Origin: Thalassobacillus cyri
Lineage (GTDB): Bacteria > Bacillota > Bacilli > Bacillales > Halobacillaceae
Assembly (NCBI RefSeq): GCF_900107755.1
Contig: NZ_FNQR01000016.1
Span: 32,719-96,718 of the forward strand
Reading direction: 5' to 3'
Length of the DNA: 64,000 nt
Part shown: positions 1 to 9,049 of the stretch, in pieces
Position numbering within the stretch: position 1 is the stretch's first letter
How the letters are laid out: the number at the start of each line of letters is the position of its first letter
Program-made: the position numbers and the translations under genes
The notes under the pieces: model-generated
Told to the model about the DNA's origin: nothing
Seen by the model: only the letters and a program-made list of their open reading frames with translations
Databases searched by the model: none

Positions 1-1
1 A

Positions 2-817
2 GCTGATATCGACCCGGCTGTTTTTCAGCAGATTTCCTCCCCGGTCCATTTCGATACGATTGCTTTAGAGGAAAATGCCAAGACAGAGGAAGAGTTGAGC
101 GAAGCACGCGGACTTGTCTATGTCATGCTATTTGTCATGTACTTTGCTGTGCTCATGTATGGAAACATGATTGCCATGGAAGTAGCCACGGAAAAGTCGA
201 GCAGGGTCATGGAAATATTGATTTCAAGTGCCTCACCAGTTGCTCAAATGTTCGCTAAAATCATCGGAGTCGCACTACTTGGGTTGACGCAGCTTACGTT
301 ATTCATGGTGGTCGGCTTTCAGGCGGTAAAAATGAATCAGGATGTGATGACTGGAGGGATTTTTGAATACTTCGGGCTGGACGATTTGAAGGTAAGTTTA
401 TTTATTTATCTGATCGTATTTTTCATTCTTGGCTATCTATTATATGCAACGCTTGCAGCCATGCTTGGTTCATTGGTCAGCCGGCTTGAAGATGCACAGC
501 AGTTAATTGCACCGATGACATTGGTGATTGTGGCGGCTTTCATGATTGCCATGTTCGGCCTTAACGCTCCGGATTCCGGGTTTGTAACGGTAACCTCTTT
601 TATCCCATTCTTTACACCGATGCTGATGTTCTTACGGGTTGGGATGCTGGACCTTCCTTTTTGGGAAGTCGGCTTATCCATCGGTATTTTGATTTTAACC
701 ATACTAATAATGGCGATTATCGGGGCGCGCATTTACAGTGGCGGTGTCCTGATGTATGGAAAATCATCGTCACTCAAAGATATCAAAGCAGCCATACAGC
801 TATCAAAAAAAGAATAA
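2..817 (+). CDS. yhaP: ABC-2 type transporter permease YhaP, C-terminal part
   Basis: The reading frame is open to the left edge, so the N-terminus lies outside the window; a TTG at 95 is inside the gene and is not the start. The visible 271 residues start with an extracytoplasmic stretch, followed by about six hydrophobic segments, as in the C-terminal half of ABC-2/NatB-like export permeases. The EVATEKSSRVMEILISS stretch before the second membrane segment is typical of this family. Placement just before yhaO-yhaN-yhaM matches yhaP of B. subtilis. Substrate unknown. A hairpin follows the stop. Confidence 0.85.
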   Translation, partial: ADIDPAVFQQISSPVHFDTIALEENAKTEEELSEARGLVYVMLFVMYFAVLMYGNMIAMEVATEKSSRVMEILISSASPVAQMFAKIIGVALLGLTQLTLFMVVGFQAVKMNQDVMTGGIFEYFGLDDLKVSLFIYLIVFFILGYLLYATLAAMLGSLVSRLEDAQQLIAPMTLVIVAAFMIAMFGLNAPDSGFVTVTSFIPFFTPMLMFLRVGMLDLPFWEVGLSIGILILTILIMAIIGARIYSGGVLMYGKSSSLKDIKAAIQLSKKE

Positions 818-828
818 AATACAACACA

Positions 829-865
829 ACCGCAAGCATGGAGTCTCCGTTGCTTGCGGTTATTT
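829..865. terminator. Hairpin between yhaP and the small minus-strand gene
   Basis: An 11-base inverted repeat (AACCGCAAGCA / TGCTTGCGGTT) with a 12-base loop is followed by a T-rich stretch on the plus strand and a GT-rich one on the minus strand. It probably ends both converging genes. Confidence 0.7.
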
Positions 866-869
866 ATAT

Positions 870-1022
870 TCATTCTCCCATGTTCTTTTTGCCGTATTGC
901 ATATTCGTCGTCTGGTGTTCCGGCTCGTCCACGAATGGGTCGACAGGACCCTGGTTTTTCTTTCCTTTGACGCTGGCCGCGCTTTTCGCTCGTTCCGATG
1001 GATCTTTCTTTTGTTTTGGCAT
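870..1022 (-). CDS. Small basic hydrophilic protein (50 aa), unknown
   Basis: ATG at 1022 is preceded by a strong Shine-Dalgarno AAGGAGGTG. The 50-residue product starts MPKQKKDPSE and is rich in Lys, Gln, Asn and Gly, with no hydrophobic segment and no cysteine. This composition resembles small acid-soluble spore proteins, but I do not recognise a named family and assign no function. It is divergent from yhaO, so its promoter probably overlaps the yhaO promoter and LexA box. The good ribosome site, the exact fit between a terminator and a divergent promoter, and the composition argue that it is real. Confidence 0.65.
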   Translation of the reverse strand: MPKQKKDPSERAKSAASVKGKKNQGPVDPFVDEPEHQTTNMQYGKKNMGE

Positions 1023-1076
1023 TGTCCAGGCACCTCCTTAGACTTAGCATTTCCCATCTTTCAGAAAAATTGCTAT

Positions 1077-1110
1077 CGAACGTGCATTCGTTTTTTGGCT
1101 TTGCTACAAT
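1077..1110 (+). promoter_or_regulatory. yhaO promoter with LexA (SOS) box
   Basis: CGAACGTGCATTCG at 1077-1090 matches the Bacillus LexA consensus CGAACRNRYGTTYG at 13 of 14 positions. It lies just upstream of an extended -10 element, TGCTACAAT at 1102-1110. From family knowledge, yhaO-yhaN belongs to the SOS regulon in B. subtilis, so damage induction through LexA release is likely here. Confidence 0.75.
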
Positions 1111-1140
1111 GAAAGGAAATAAGGAGAAAGGGACGAGCGT

Positions 1141-2361
1141 ATGACCGATCAAATCAAATTCCTCCATTGTGCCGATTTGCACATCGACAGTCCATTTAAG
1201 GGGATAGGAGAACTTCCATCCATGATAGAACAGCAAATAAGAGATAGTACGTTTACAGCCTTGCAGTCACTAGTAGAGCAGGCCATCGTCCACCAGGTAG
1301 ACTTTATCCTGATAGCAGGAGACTTATTCGATCATGAAGTAAGAAGCCTGAAGGCACAAATCAGACTGCGTGATGCCTTCCAGATGCTCGACGAGCATGG
1401 CATCGAAGTATTCGTCAGCCATGGGAATCATGATTATTTATCAGCGGTTTTCCACCCGGTTGAATACCCGGAAAATGTCCATCTGTTCACGGAGCCACAT
1501 GTGACCAATCAATCTTTTTATAAAAATGGTGAGCCGGCAGCTGTTGTTTATGGCTTCAGTTATCATCACCGGGCCGTGAAAGAGAGAAAAGCAGCAGAGT
1601 TCCGACGTATAGACGAAGGAAAATATCATATCGCGATGCTACACGGAAGTATCGAAACCAATTCCGATCATGATGTATATGCTCCTTTCCGTGTGAGAGA
1701 ACTGAAAGAACAGGATATGGATTACTGGGCGCTCGGTCATATCCATAAACGTGAAATTTTATCAGAAGCGCCCTACATCGTATACCCCGGTAATATCCAG
1801 GGTCGTTCCATCAAAGAAACTGGCGAGAAAGGCTGTTACTTAGTGGAGATGGACCCTGCCAGCACAACCTTGACGTTCCTGCCATTACATACCTTTCAAT
1901 TCTATAACATTACGCTGGAAACAGAAGCAGACAGCTTCAATGGATTGGAAAAGTTTCTTGCAGCGAAAATGGAACAATGGCGTCAGACAGGTCCAGCCAT
2001 TATCCATCTCCATCTAACCGGCGGTGAGGAACTGGCAGCCCTCTGGCATAATAAAAATGACATAGCGGCATTGCTGGAGTGGCTTAATGAGCAAGAACAG
2101 GCAGAGAGCCAGTGGGTATGGATCCGTGATATCACGCTTGATGTTATGCCATCCTGGAATGAGAAAGATTTGAAACAGGAGAAGCATTTTGTCGGAGAAG
2201 TACTACGGCAATATGAAGCTTTAGGCGATATGGAAGCCTGGTTGGACCCCTTATACCGCCACCGCACCGCTAGAAAATACCTCGACAGGATGTCAGATGA
2301 TGAAAAAAAGCAAGTGTTGAAAGAAGCGAAGGATTTAGTGTTGATGGAATTACTGAAATGA
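1141..2361 (+). CDS. yhaO: DNA repair exonuclease YhaO (SbcD-like metallophosphoesterase)
   Basis: A 406-residue calcineurin-like phosphoesterase related to SbcD/Mre11. Metal-binding motifs are visible in order: DLH at 12-14, GDLFDH at 60-65, GNHD at 95-98, then MLHGS and GHIHK near residues 168 and 199. It is expected to act as a Mn-dependent nuclease with the ATPase YhaN, whose gene starts 16 bases downstream, in an SbcCD-like cytoplasmic complex processing DNA ends. A LexA box precedes it. The C-terminal third carries no motif I can read. Confidence 0.93.
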   Translation: MTDQIKFLHCADLHIDSPFKGIGELPSMIEQQIRDSTFTALQSLVEQAIVHQVDFILIAGDLFDHEVRSLKAQIRLRDAFQMLDEHGIEVFVSHGNHDYLSAVFHPVEYPENVHLFTEPHVTNQSFYKNGEPAAVVYGFSYHHRAVKERKAAEFRRIDEGKYHIAMLHGSIETNSDHDVYAPFRVRELKEQDMDYWALGHIHKREILSEAPYIVYPGNIQGRSIKETGEKGCYLVEMDPASTTLTFLPLHTFQFYNITLETEADSFNGLEKFLAAKMEQWRQTGPAIIHLHLTGGEELAALWHNKNDIAALLEWLNEQEQAESQWVWIRDITLDVMPSWNEKDLKQEKHFVGEVLRQYEALGDMEAWLDPLYRHRTARKYLDRMSDDEKKQVLKEAKDLVLMELLK

Positions 2362-2377
2362 GGGAGGAGGGGAACCG

Positions 2378-5314
2378 GTGAAAATAACTTATTTACATAT
2401 TTATGGTTTCGGAAAATGGCAGAATTTTGAGCTTGACCTCCATAGCGGAAATTTTCCAGTCATGTTGGGAGATAATGAGGCAGGAAAATCGACACTTCGA
2501 AAGTTCCTATTATTTATGCTGTTCGGATTGACGCCGAAACAACGGGAATATTTCCAGCCGAAAACAGGTGGTCCGATCGGCGGAAGAATGGAACTCCTCA
2601 TGGAAAGCGGAAAAAAAGTGATGGTTGAGCGTGTCCATGATCGCCATAACGGGGCGGCTGTCTGTCGGCTGCCGAATGGGGAAGAAAGGGATGAGAGCTA
2701 CCTGGCCTCATTGATAGGGATGGAACGTGCTTCCTATGAAGCGATTTTTTCCTTTGAAGCCAGTGACCTTACCGATATTCATCATATGGAGCAACAGGAC
2801 TTGGGAGAGACGTTGCTGAATATCGGATTGACCGGATCGGCACAGATCAAGGATACCGAAAAGAAACTAGACCAGCAGCTCGCTGGACTTTTTAAACCCC
2901 ACGGGAAGAAACCGCTCATCAATCGACGGCTCGAGAAGATAAATCAATCTGCCAAAGAGTTGCGGGAGATGGAGCAGGAAGAAGGCTCTTATCAACAGTT
3001 GAAGGAAGAGCAACGAAAATTACAAGCAAAGATGGAAGAGTTGCGTGAGAAGAAAGCGTCGGTTCAGAAAGTTCTATTCCGGCAACAGCGTTTACTACAA
3101 GTGAAGGATTTAGTGACAGCCTACCACCAGCACGCTAATGCAGCTGAAGCTTATCCCGAAAACTTTCCTGTTGATGGTAAAGAAAGACTGGCTGCGATTA
3201 AAGAACAGCTGCTTCCTTTGGAAAGTGAACGGCAATTGATCGAAGAGACATTACAAGAAACAGAACAGAAGCTGGCTGAACTTCAAGCACAGCAGTTTCC
3301 GGAAGCATCCCGTGACAAGCTGGAGGCCTTGATAGGAGAAATTCCTTCTGTGGAGGACGTAATCCGAAACAATGACAACCTTAACGAGCGAGTCCGGCAA
3401 TTGGAGCACAGGCTTACCCGTGAGTTAGAAGATTTAGCTATTGATTTAAGCCTCGACGAATTGGACATTTACGATTTCCCGTTCTATTTAGAAGAGGAAT
3501 GGAACCAGGCAGCTAAGCAGAAAGAGAGCCTGGAGAATGAAGGAGAACGGCTCGTCGATCAGGAACGACAGCTGTCATCAGAGGAAACACATGCAAAACA
3601 ACGTCATGCTGCACTTGAAGAAGCTCTCTTATCAGAGCAAACGTACCGGGATTATATCATTGACCTCGAGGCATATGAACAAAGGCAGCGTTTCGAGAGC
3701 AGGAAAGACAGGGATGTGTTATCAACGATGTTGGAAAAACGCAGCCAGCAGGCAAAAAGGGTGTTTTCCCTGACAGCAGGCTTGTCTGCTGCAGGATTAT
3801 TGGCATCCTGGCTGCTGTCTTCGATTCCAATTGCTATTTTTGCAGGATTGATGCTCCTTGGCGGTTTTTACATTTATAAACAGTCTTCCGCTGATATGCC
3901 TGATTCGGAAAATAATCCAACCGGAAGTTACCTTTCTCAGGAAGAATACCAGGCAGTGCGAAATAAAGTTGACCGTCATGAAGAAGCTTTGTATCAGCTG
4001 AAGCGGATGCACGAGGAACGTCAGCGTCTTGCTGCAGAGAGAATGAAAACAGATGAACAAGCCCAGACGCTATCTTCCAGAAGGGAACGATTAGACCAGA
4101 TACTGCAGAGACACCGTACGCGTTATCCATTTTTAAGCAACGTGGAATGCGGCCATTGGTTCAAACTTTACCATGCCCTTAAACCATTGAAAGAAAAATA
4201 TAGAGGGTATCAGGCAGCTAAAAAGGAAATCGATACAATCGAGCAGGAGCTGCGTTCCTATCGGGCTAAAGCAGAGAGGTTTTTAAAAGAAATAGGATGG
4301 GAATGGATAGATAACCAGATTTCTGCTCTTTTATCTGAATTGTCCTATATAAACGATCAGAATAAAGAAATAAAATCGAAGTTACAGCAATATGAGAATC
4401 AAAAGGAAGAGCTGCAAGATAAGTTGAAGCAAGTACACACACGTATGATTCCTTATGCAAAAGAACGACAAGCTTTACTGGAGCAGGGTGGAGTGGACAC
4501 AGAGCAGGAATTTCTTCAGATCGCCGTTTTTGTTGCAACAGCAAGAGAACACCGCAAGAAGCAGAAAGAATTACAGCAACAGTTGGCTGCCACTTTAAAA
4601 CAAAACGATGTACAGGAATATCGTGTGTTCGAAGCCTTCCCTGATTATCAACAGCTGGAAAGGGATAAAATAGAGCAACAGAAGATGCAGGAACAGCTGG
4701 AAGCAGAACAAGAAGACATACGGCAACAGCTTGCAGATATTCATAGCAGGCTGGCACAATTGGAAGGTGCCGAACAATTTTCCTATAAACGCTATCAGTT
4801 ACAGACAGAGCGTGATGAACTACGTGAGGAAGCACGAGAATGGGCCGTTCTTCAGGCGGCTTACCAGTTGTTATCAAGGACAAAGGAAATATACCAGCAT
4901 TCATACTTACCAGAGGTATTGGACCGTGCTACCGGATGGTTTGATAAACTGACTAACGGACAGTACAAACGGGTTTATTTTCATCCCGAAGAAGGGAAGC
5001 TTCAGATTGAAGCTGCTTCTGGATGGAATTTTGACGCTTCCGAACTGTCCCGGGGAACAGCAGACCAACTCTATATCGCCCTTCGCCTTTCCTTGAGTGC
5101 GGTTCTCTCCCGAAAGGAACGACTGCCGTTTTTCATCGATGATGCTTTTGTGCATTTTGACCATACACGGACAAGCGTCATGATGGAAATACTGGATGAG
5201 ATGTCAAAGCATCATCAGGTTTTCTTATTTACTACCAGGAAAGAATTAGCTGAGGAAGCGAAAGAAAGTCGTGCTATCCAATTAGCAGACCAAATAACAG
5301 GAGAGTTCGCTTAA
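2378..5314 (+). CDS. yhaN: SbcC-like ATPase YhaN with coiled coils and a membrane hairpin
   Basis: A 978-residue AAA/ABC-type ATPase of the Rad50/SbcC class. Walker A is GDNEAGKST at 31-39; the ABC signature ELSRGTADQ lies near 888 and Walker B (FFIDDAFVHFD) near 918-928. Long Glu/Gln/Lys coiled coils run from about 180 to 450 and 510 to 830. They are split by two hydrophobic segments at about 461-501, so the tip of the molecule may sit in the membrane, unlike cytosolic SbcC. The GTG start follows AGGGAGGAGG. It probably gates the nuclease YhaO. Confidence 0.92.
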   Translation: MKITYLHIYGFGKWQNFELDLHSGNFPVMLGDNEAGKSTLRKFLLFMLFGLTPKQREYFQPKTGGPIGGRMELLMESGKKVMVERVHDRHNGAAVCRLPNGEERDESYLASLIGMERASYEAIFSFEASDLTDIHHMEQQDLGETLLNIGLTGSAQIKDTEKKLDQQLAGLFKPHGKKPLINRRLEKINQSAKELREMEQEEGSYQQLKEEQRKLQAKMEELREKKASVQKVLFRQQRLLQVKDLVTAYHQHANAAEAYPENFPVDGKERLAAIKEQLLPLESERQLIEETLQETEQKLAELQAQQFPEASRDKLEALIGEIPSVEDVIRNNDNLNERVRQLEHRLTRELEDLAIDLSLDELDIYDFPFYLEEEWNQAAKQKESLENEGERLVDQERQLSSEETHAKQRHAALEEALLSEQTYRDYIIDLEAYEQRQRFESRKDRDVLSTMLEKRSQQAKRVFSLTAGLSAAGLLASWLLSSIPIAIFAGLMLLGGFYIYKQSSADMPDSENNPTGSYLSQEEYQAVRNKVDRHEEALYQLKRMHEERQRLAAERMKTDEQAQTLSSRRERLDQILQRHRTRYPFLSNVECGHWFKLYHALKPLKEKYRGYQAAKKEIDTIEQELRSYRAKAERFLKEIGWEWIDNQISALLSELSYINDQNKEIKSKLQQYENQKEELQDKLKQVHTRMIPYAKERQALLEQGGVDTEQEFLQIAVFVATAREHRKKQKELQQQLAATLKQNDVQEYRVFEAFPDYQQLERDKIEQQKMQEQLEAEQEDIRQQLADIHSRLAQLEGAEQFSYKRYQLQTERDELREEAREWAVLQAAYQLLSRTKEIYQHSYLPEVLDRATGWFDKLTNGQYKRVYFHPEEGKLQIEAASGWNFDASELSRGTADQLYIALRLSLSAVLSRKERLPFFIDDAFVHFDHTRTSVMMEILDEMSKHHQVFLFTTRKELAEEAKESRAIQLADQITGEFA

Positions 5315-5384
5315 TAAAAATATTAATGGTAAAATGTGTTCAGATTATAGGGTCAGATTGTGATGGATAATGGAGGGTTTTCCT

Positions 5385-5945
5385 GTGGCAAAAAAAGATC
5401 AACAAACAGAATGGAGTAAATATGAAGAAACTCTGGAAAAATTCATTCAGGTTATCGCAAAAAACATGAGTCTTTATGGGGTTACACCATCAATTGGCCG
5501 CTTATATGGTGTCCTTTATTTTGCGGAGGATCCGATGACCCTGGATGAGATGAGGGATGCGCTTGAAATGAGTAAGACGAGTATGTCTACCGGCGTCCGG
5601 GCGTTGTCAGATATGAAGATGGTGGAACCTGCGTTTAAACGGGGTGTGCGTAAGGATTTATATAAATCAGAAGAAGATTGGTATAAATCATTCACCACAC
5701 TATTCGGAAGCCGGTGGCGGCATCATACAGAGACGAATATCGAGGAAGCGGAAGAAACGATAGATAAACTGGAAAAAATCGCCTGTAAAGCGGAGGATGA
5801 GCAGCTGAAAGAAAAGATTTACTCGGATATCGAACGCCTTCGTTATGCACAAAATTATTATCGATGGCTGATGGAGTTTATACGTGTCGTGGAATCAGGG
5901 GAAATCTTCAAGTACGTTCCGAAGTTCGATCAGCCAGAGAAATAG
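5385..5945 (+). CDS. GbsR-family (MarR-type) transcriptional regulator
   Basis: A 186-residue protein with an N-terminal winged helix (DPMTLDEMRDALEMSKTSMS) and a conserved RGVRKDLYK wing, the hallmarks of the GbsR/OpcR regulators of choline and glycine-betaine genes. I chose GTG 5385, with GGAGGG eight bases upstream; ATG 5370 lies over that ribosome site. It sits between yhaN and yhaM, where B. subtilis has no gene, so it looks like an insertion. No target genes are adjacent. It may control distant betaine genes, possibly sensing choline (inference). It is a paralogue of the opuA-linked regulator at 11613-12137. Confidence 0.85.
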   Translation: MAKKDQQTEWSKYEETLEKFIQVIAKNMSLYGVTPSIGRLYGVLYFAEDPMTLDEMRDALEMSKTSMSTGVRALSDMKMVEPAFKRGVRKDLYKSEEDWYKSFTTLFGSRWRHHTETNIEEAEETIDKLEKIACKAEDEQLKEKIYSDIERLRYAQNYYRWLMEFIRVVESGEIFKYVPKFDQPEK

Positions 5946-6091
5946 TGATTACGAAAAATATAATTCAGCGATATAACGCGGGAATGACAAATAGTATGAT
6001 CATAGTTTAATTTACAAAGACTTTTTCATATCAAGTTAGTCGTAAATATAAGGTATGATCTTTTTTTGTTGGAAATTGGGGAGGAGATTCG

Positions 6092-7039
6092 GTGAAAAAA
6101 GGAATTGCCTATTATAGTGTAGGGGATGGTTTTGACAGCTTCATGATGATCAAGTCTGCCAGCAAAGGAGTGGCAAGTAATGGCAAGCCATTTCTTACGT
6201 TAATATTGAAAGATGCCACAGGAGAGATCGAGTCCAAGCTTTGGGAAGCCACGCCAGAAGATGAGACATTATTCCAGGCAGAGGAACTAGTAAAGCTAAG
6301 TGGAGAAGTAACAAGTTTCCGCGGACGACCGCAATTGAAAATCCAGTCGATTCGCCCCGTTCAGGCAACAGATGGGGTGAAGCCGGAAGACTTTGTTGAA
6401 AAAGCACCGATCAAAAAGGAAGCTTTGATGGAGCGGATTACGGAAGCTATTTTTGAAATGAAAAACCCTAACATTCAGCGACTGGTCCGGTATTTTGTCC
6501 AAAAGTATCAGGAAGCATTATTGACTTATCCTGCTGCAACTAAAAATCACCATGCTTATGTGTCCGGATTGGCGCATCATATCGTATCGATGTTGAATCT
6601 CGCTCGCCTGTTGAAGGAGCTCTACCCGTCGCTGAATAAAGATTTGTTATACGCAGGAGTTATTCTACATGATTTAGGGAAATTGAAAGAGCTGTCCGGT
6701 GCCGCGGCTCCTAACTATACCATAGAAGGCAAACTGATTGGACATATCCCGATGATGATTCAGGAGATTGGCCAGGCTGCAGAAGAGTTGAAGATTGAGG
6801 GGGAGGAAGTGACGATCATTCAACACCTTGTGCTTTCCCATCATGGTAAGAGTGAATGGGGCAGCCCTAAACCGCCCCTTGTCCGTGAAGCGGAAGTGCT
6901 TCATTTGATTGATTTAATGGATGCCAAAATGAATATGCTGGACCGTGCCCTGGATAAAGTAGAGCCTGGAGAATTTACCGAACGGTTATTCGCGATGGAA
7001 CAACGGACCTTTTATAAACCATTATTTGAAGATAATTAA
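6092..7039 (+). CDS. yhaM: 3'-5' exoribonuclease YhaM
   Basis: A 315-residue protein. Residues 15-100 form an OB-type nucleic-acid-binding fold ([23 protein letters not shown]). Residues 160-290 form an HD domain with [11 protein letters not shown], the HD doublet in ILHDLGK, and [10 protein letters not shown]. In this family YhaM is a metal-dependent 3'-to-5' exoribonuclease that trims RNA ends. The GTG start is preceded by GGGGAGGAG. A 146-base gap after the GbsR-like gene suggests its own promoter. Confidence 0.93.
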   Translation: MKKGIAYYSVGDGFDSFMMIKSASKGVASNGKPFLTLILKDATGEIESKLWEATPEDETLFQAEELVKLSGEVTSFRGRPQLKIQSIRPVQATDGVKPEDFVEKAPIKKEALMERITEAIFEMKNPNIQRLVRYFVQKYQEALLTYPAATKNHHAYVSGLAHHIVSMLNLARLLKELYPSLNKDLLYAGVILHDLGKLKELSGAAAPNYTIEGKLIGHIPMMIQEIGQAAEELKIEGEEVTIIQHLVLSHHGKSEWGSPKPPLVREAEVLHLIDLMDAKMNMLDRALDKVEPGEFTERLFAMEQRTFYKPLFEDN

Positions 7040-7105
7040 CCGATTGGCATATCCGTCCGCTTGTCCGCATAAATATAGAACAAAGCCGACAGGGAGGATC
7101 ATGCC

Positions 7106-7303
7106 ATGTTATTCGGAATTCCAATTTGGGTATTCTTTTGCATCCTGTTCATCTTTCTGAGTGGGTATATGGCTTACAAGGCGATGCGTGCTGAGCAAAA
7201 ACTCGAGCGTCAGTTCATCGAACGCGAAGGCCAGGTCTATATCAGGCGGATGGAAGAAGAGAAGGAGCAAAGAAAACATAAGAAGTCTGTTGCTTCAGGT
7301 TGA
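7106..7303 (+). CDS. yhaL: Small membrane protein YhaL
   Basis: 65 residues: one N-terminal membrane helix (about 5-25), then a charged tail with FIEREGQVYIRRMEEEKE. Length, layout and position between yhaM and prsA match YhaL of B. subtilis, a sporulation-associated protein of unknown mechanism. The start follows AGGGAGG. Confidence 0.85.
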   Translation: MLFGIPIWVFFCILFIFLSGYMAYKAMRAEQKLERQFIEREGQVYIRRMEEEKEQRKHKKSVASG

Positions 7304-7330
7304 TTTGCTATTATTTCCTCCTTATGATGA

Positions 7331-7372
7331 AGCTGTCTGTAAAGGTGAAGCCTTTTGCAGACAGCTTTTTTC
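7331..7372 (+). terminator. Rho-independent terminator of yhaM-yhaL
   Basis: AGCTGTCTG pairs with the CAGACAGCT arm, enclosing a second small AAAGG/CCTTT stem, followed by six T. Confidence 0.85.
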
Positions 7373-7404
7373 TACAACAATAGGCAGTTTTATAAATAGC
7401 TTTT

Positions 7405-7440
7405 AAAAAGAAAAACTCAGAGCATTAGCTCTGAGTTTAA
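7405..7440 (-). terminator. Terminator of prsA
   Basis: The perfect inverted repeat AAACTCAGAGC/GCTCTGAGTTT has an ATT loop, with TTTTTCTTTTT after it on the minus strand. Confidence 0.85.
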
Positions 7441-7450
7441 ATTATACGAT

Positions 7451-8365
7451 TTATCCTTGTGCGTCTTCTTTAGAGCCACTGTCCCCTTGGGCAGGTTGTT
7501 CTGGCTTATCGAATAACCCTTCGAACTCTTCGTCTTTGACTTTGATATTTGCATCTTCCATCATTTTATCCATTTTAGCCTGTAGTTTTGTCTGGTCAAC
7601 TTTCTTAGAAGCCAATTGACGTTTGATGGTATCTTTTTCTTCTTCAAAAGAACCTACATCTTCAGCTTTCTTTTCACCGGTTTTCTTAATGATATGGTAG
7701 CCGAATTCTGTTTTAATCGGTTCACTGATTTCGCCTTCTTCAAGCGCATAAGCTGCATCTTCGAATTTCGCGGTCATTTCTCCTGGCCCGAAAAATCCAA
7801 GGTCTCCACCATTTTCGAGAGAGGCTTTGTCAGTTGAGAATTTTTCAGCCAGCTTTTTGAAGTCTGCTCCCTCTTCCAGCTGCTGCTTTACCTTTTTAGC
7901 GGTATCTTCATTATCGACAAGAATATGACTCGCCTGGATCTGCGTTTTCATTTTATTGTAATGATCTTTCATTTCTTTTTCAGAAACTTCTACATCTTCC
8001 ATTGCTGCTTTTTCTTGAAGCAGGCTGAGACGGAGCATATCCTTGAAGTCCTCTTCGCTTTTAAAGTTATTCTGCTGAAGGATCATATCGAATTGTTCTC
8101 CGTATTGCTCTTTCATGTTCTCTAATTCTTTATTTACTTCTTCTTCGGTTACTTCATAATTATCTGAAAGCACTTCTTTCATGACTAATTGCTGAAGAAC
8201 TGCTTCACCATTCTGATCTTTCAACGCTTCATAAAACTCTTCTTTTGTCACTTCGCCATTTTTTGTTTCAACTACTGCTTCGCTGGTTTCTTTTGAATCA
8301 GAATTGCAAGCAGATAAGGTTAAAACTCCTGCTGCAAGTGTAGCTGCAACTGCAAACTTATTCAT
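7451..8365 (-). CDS. prsA: Foldase lipoprotein PrsA (parvulin-type PPIase)
   Basis: A 304-residue lipoprotein: the signal peptide ends in the lipobox LSAC, with acylated Cys20. Residues about 138-232 form a parvulin peptidyl-prolyl isomerase domain (ASHILVDNEDTA, GGDLGFFGPGEM, EFGYHIIK). It is flanked by helical chaperone arms and ends in a disordered acidic tail. It folds exported proteins at the outer face of the membrane. The start follows AGGGGTG. Its location next to yhaL is conserved. Confidence 0.95.
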   Translation of the reverse strand: MNKFAVAATLAAGVLTLSACNSDSKETSEAVVETKNGEVTKEEFYEALKDQNGEAVLQQLVMKEVLSDNYEVTEEEVNKELENMKEQYGEQFDMILQQNNFKSEEDFKDMLRLSLLQEKAAMEDVEVSEKEMKDHYNKMKTQIQASHILVDNEDTAKKVKQQLEEGADFKKLAEKFSTDKASLENGGDLGFFGPGEMTAKFEDAAYALEEGEISEPIKTEFGYHIIKKTGEKKAEDVGSFEEEKDTIKRQLASKKVDQTKLQAKMDKMMEDANIKVKDEEFEGLFDKPEQPAQGDSGSKEDAQG

Positions 8366-8554
8366 TTCTCATACACCCCTATTATGTATTTAAATTCTAG
8401 ACGTAAGGCAAACAACCTATGACATAATATAACATATACGCATTAACAAAAACTAGTATATTTTTCAAAAGATAAGGGATAGGGGGCAAACGCCTATCCA
8501 TCATTGCGCCCCGCTGCATAGGATACTGTACGTATCACATAAGGGGGTGAGGTT

Positions 8555-8638
8555 ATGAGTCGAGGATATGGTGGCGGTTTCGCTTTGATCGTCGTGTTAT
8601 TCATTTTGCTCATTATTGTAGGGGCAGCATGGCTGTAA
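8555..8638 (+). CDS. YjcZ-family small sporulation protein (27 aa)
   Basis: The start follows AAGGGGGTGAGG. The product has the YjcZ-family layout: a glycine/tyrosine N-terminus (GYGGGFAL) and a single hydrophobic helix ending in GAAWL. Such peptides are widespread in Bacillaceae and are linked to spore coat or sporulation (for example SscA). Too short for most gene finders, but recognisable. A strong terminator follows. Confidence 0.85.
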   Translation: MSRGYGGGFALIVVLFILLIIVGAAWL

Positions 8639-8667
8639 TCCCTGACAGGATTTAATGGTTTAATAAG

Positions 8668-8704
8668 AAAGCCAGACGCCGATTCAGGCGTCTGGCTTTT
8701 TTTA
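8668..8704 (+). terminator. Terminator after the YjcZ-like gene
   Basis: AGCCAGACGCC pairs with GGCGTCTGGCT around GATTCA, followed by seven T. Confidence 0.9.
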
Positions 8705-8737
8705 TTCTGTGCTGTTTTTATAAGTGGAATCATCATA

Positions 8738-8923
8738 TTAAGCCGCCGCGTTCAATACTTCTACATAAGAGGATATCAATAAGATCGTTATCAGAACATT
8801 GATGGTACGGAATACGCGCGGCTGCTTCTCTTTAGACATGTTAGTCTTCATACATAAGGAATGTGTCAGAGAATTGATGATGAATAGGATAATTAAGGCG
8901 TATAGAATAAACACGAATGCCAC
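8738..8923 (-). CDS. Small two-helix membrane protein, unknown
   Basis: The 61-residue product starts at GTG 8923, nine bases after AAGGAGGT. There are two membrane helices (about 3-20 and 42-58) with a short basic loop containing NMSKEKQPRVFR. I do not recognise a characterised family. It sits in the prsA-trpP interval that holds yhaK/yhaJ/yhaI in B. subtilis, but I cannot confirm correspondence. Confidence 0.65.
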   Translation of the reverse strand: MAFVFILYALIILFIINSLTHSLCMKTNMSKEKQPRVFRTINVLITILLISSYVEVLNAAA

Positions 8924-8997
8924 TGCTGAAATACCTCCTTTATTCCTTATTCACTTACTTTATCAAAAAATGGTCTTTTTGAACAGAATTTATGTTT

Positions 8998-9032
8998 AAA
9001 AAACAAGAGAAGGGCGCTGAATCAGCACCCTT
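8998..9032 (-). terminator. Terminator of the DUF3267-like gene
   Basis: Read on the minus strand, AAGGGTGCTG pairs with CAGCGCCCTT (one G-T pair, ATT loop), followed by CTCTTGTTTTTT. Confidence 0.8.
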
Positions 9033-9049
9033 CCTATACTTATCTATAT

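Noticed and set aside
4266..4904. 212-codon open frame antisense to yhaN
   Set aside because: No ribosome site or family resemblance; it mirrors the low-stop codon bias of the coiled-coil gene on the other strand.
5370..5384. ATG 5370 as the start of the GbsR-like gene
   Set aside because: It overlies the GGAGGG ribosome site that serves GTG 5385.
8471..8499. GGATAGG/CCTATCC hairpin as terminator or riboswitch upstream of the YjcZ-like gene
   Set aside because: Short stem with no T-run and no known riboswitch core; too little to call.
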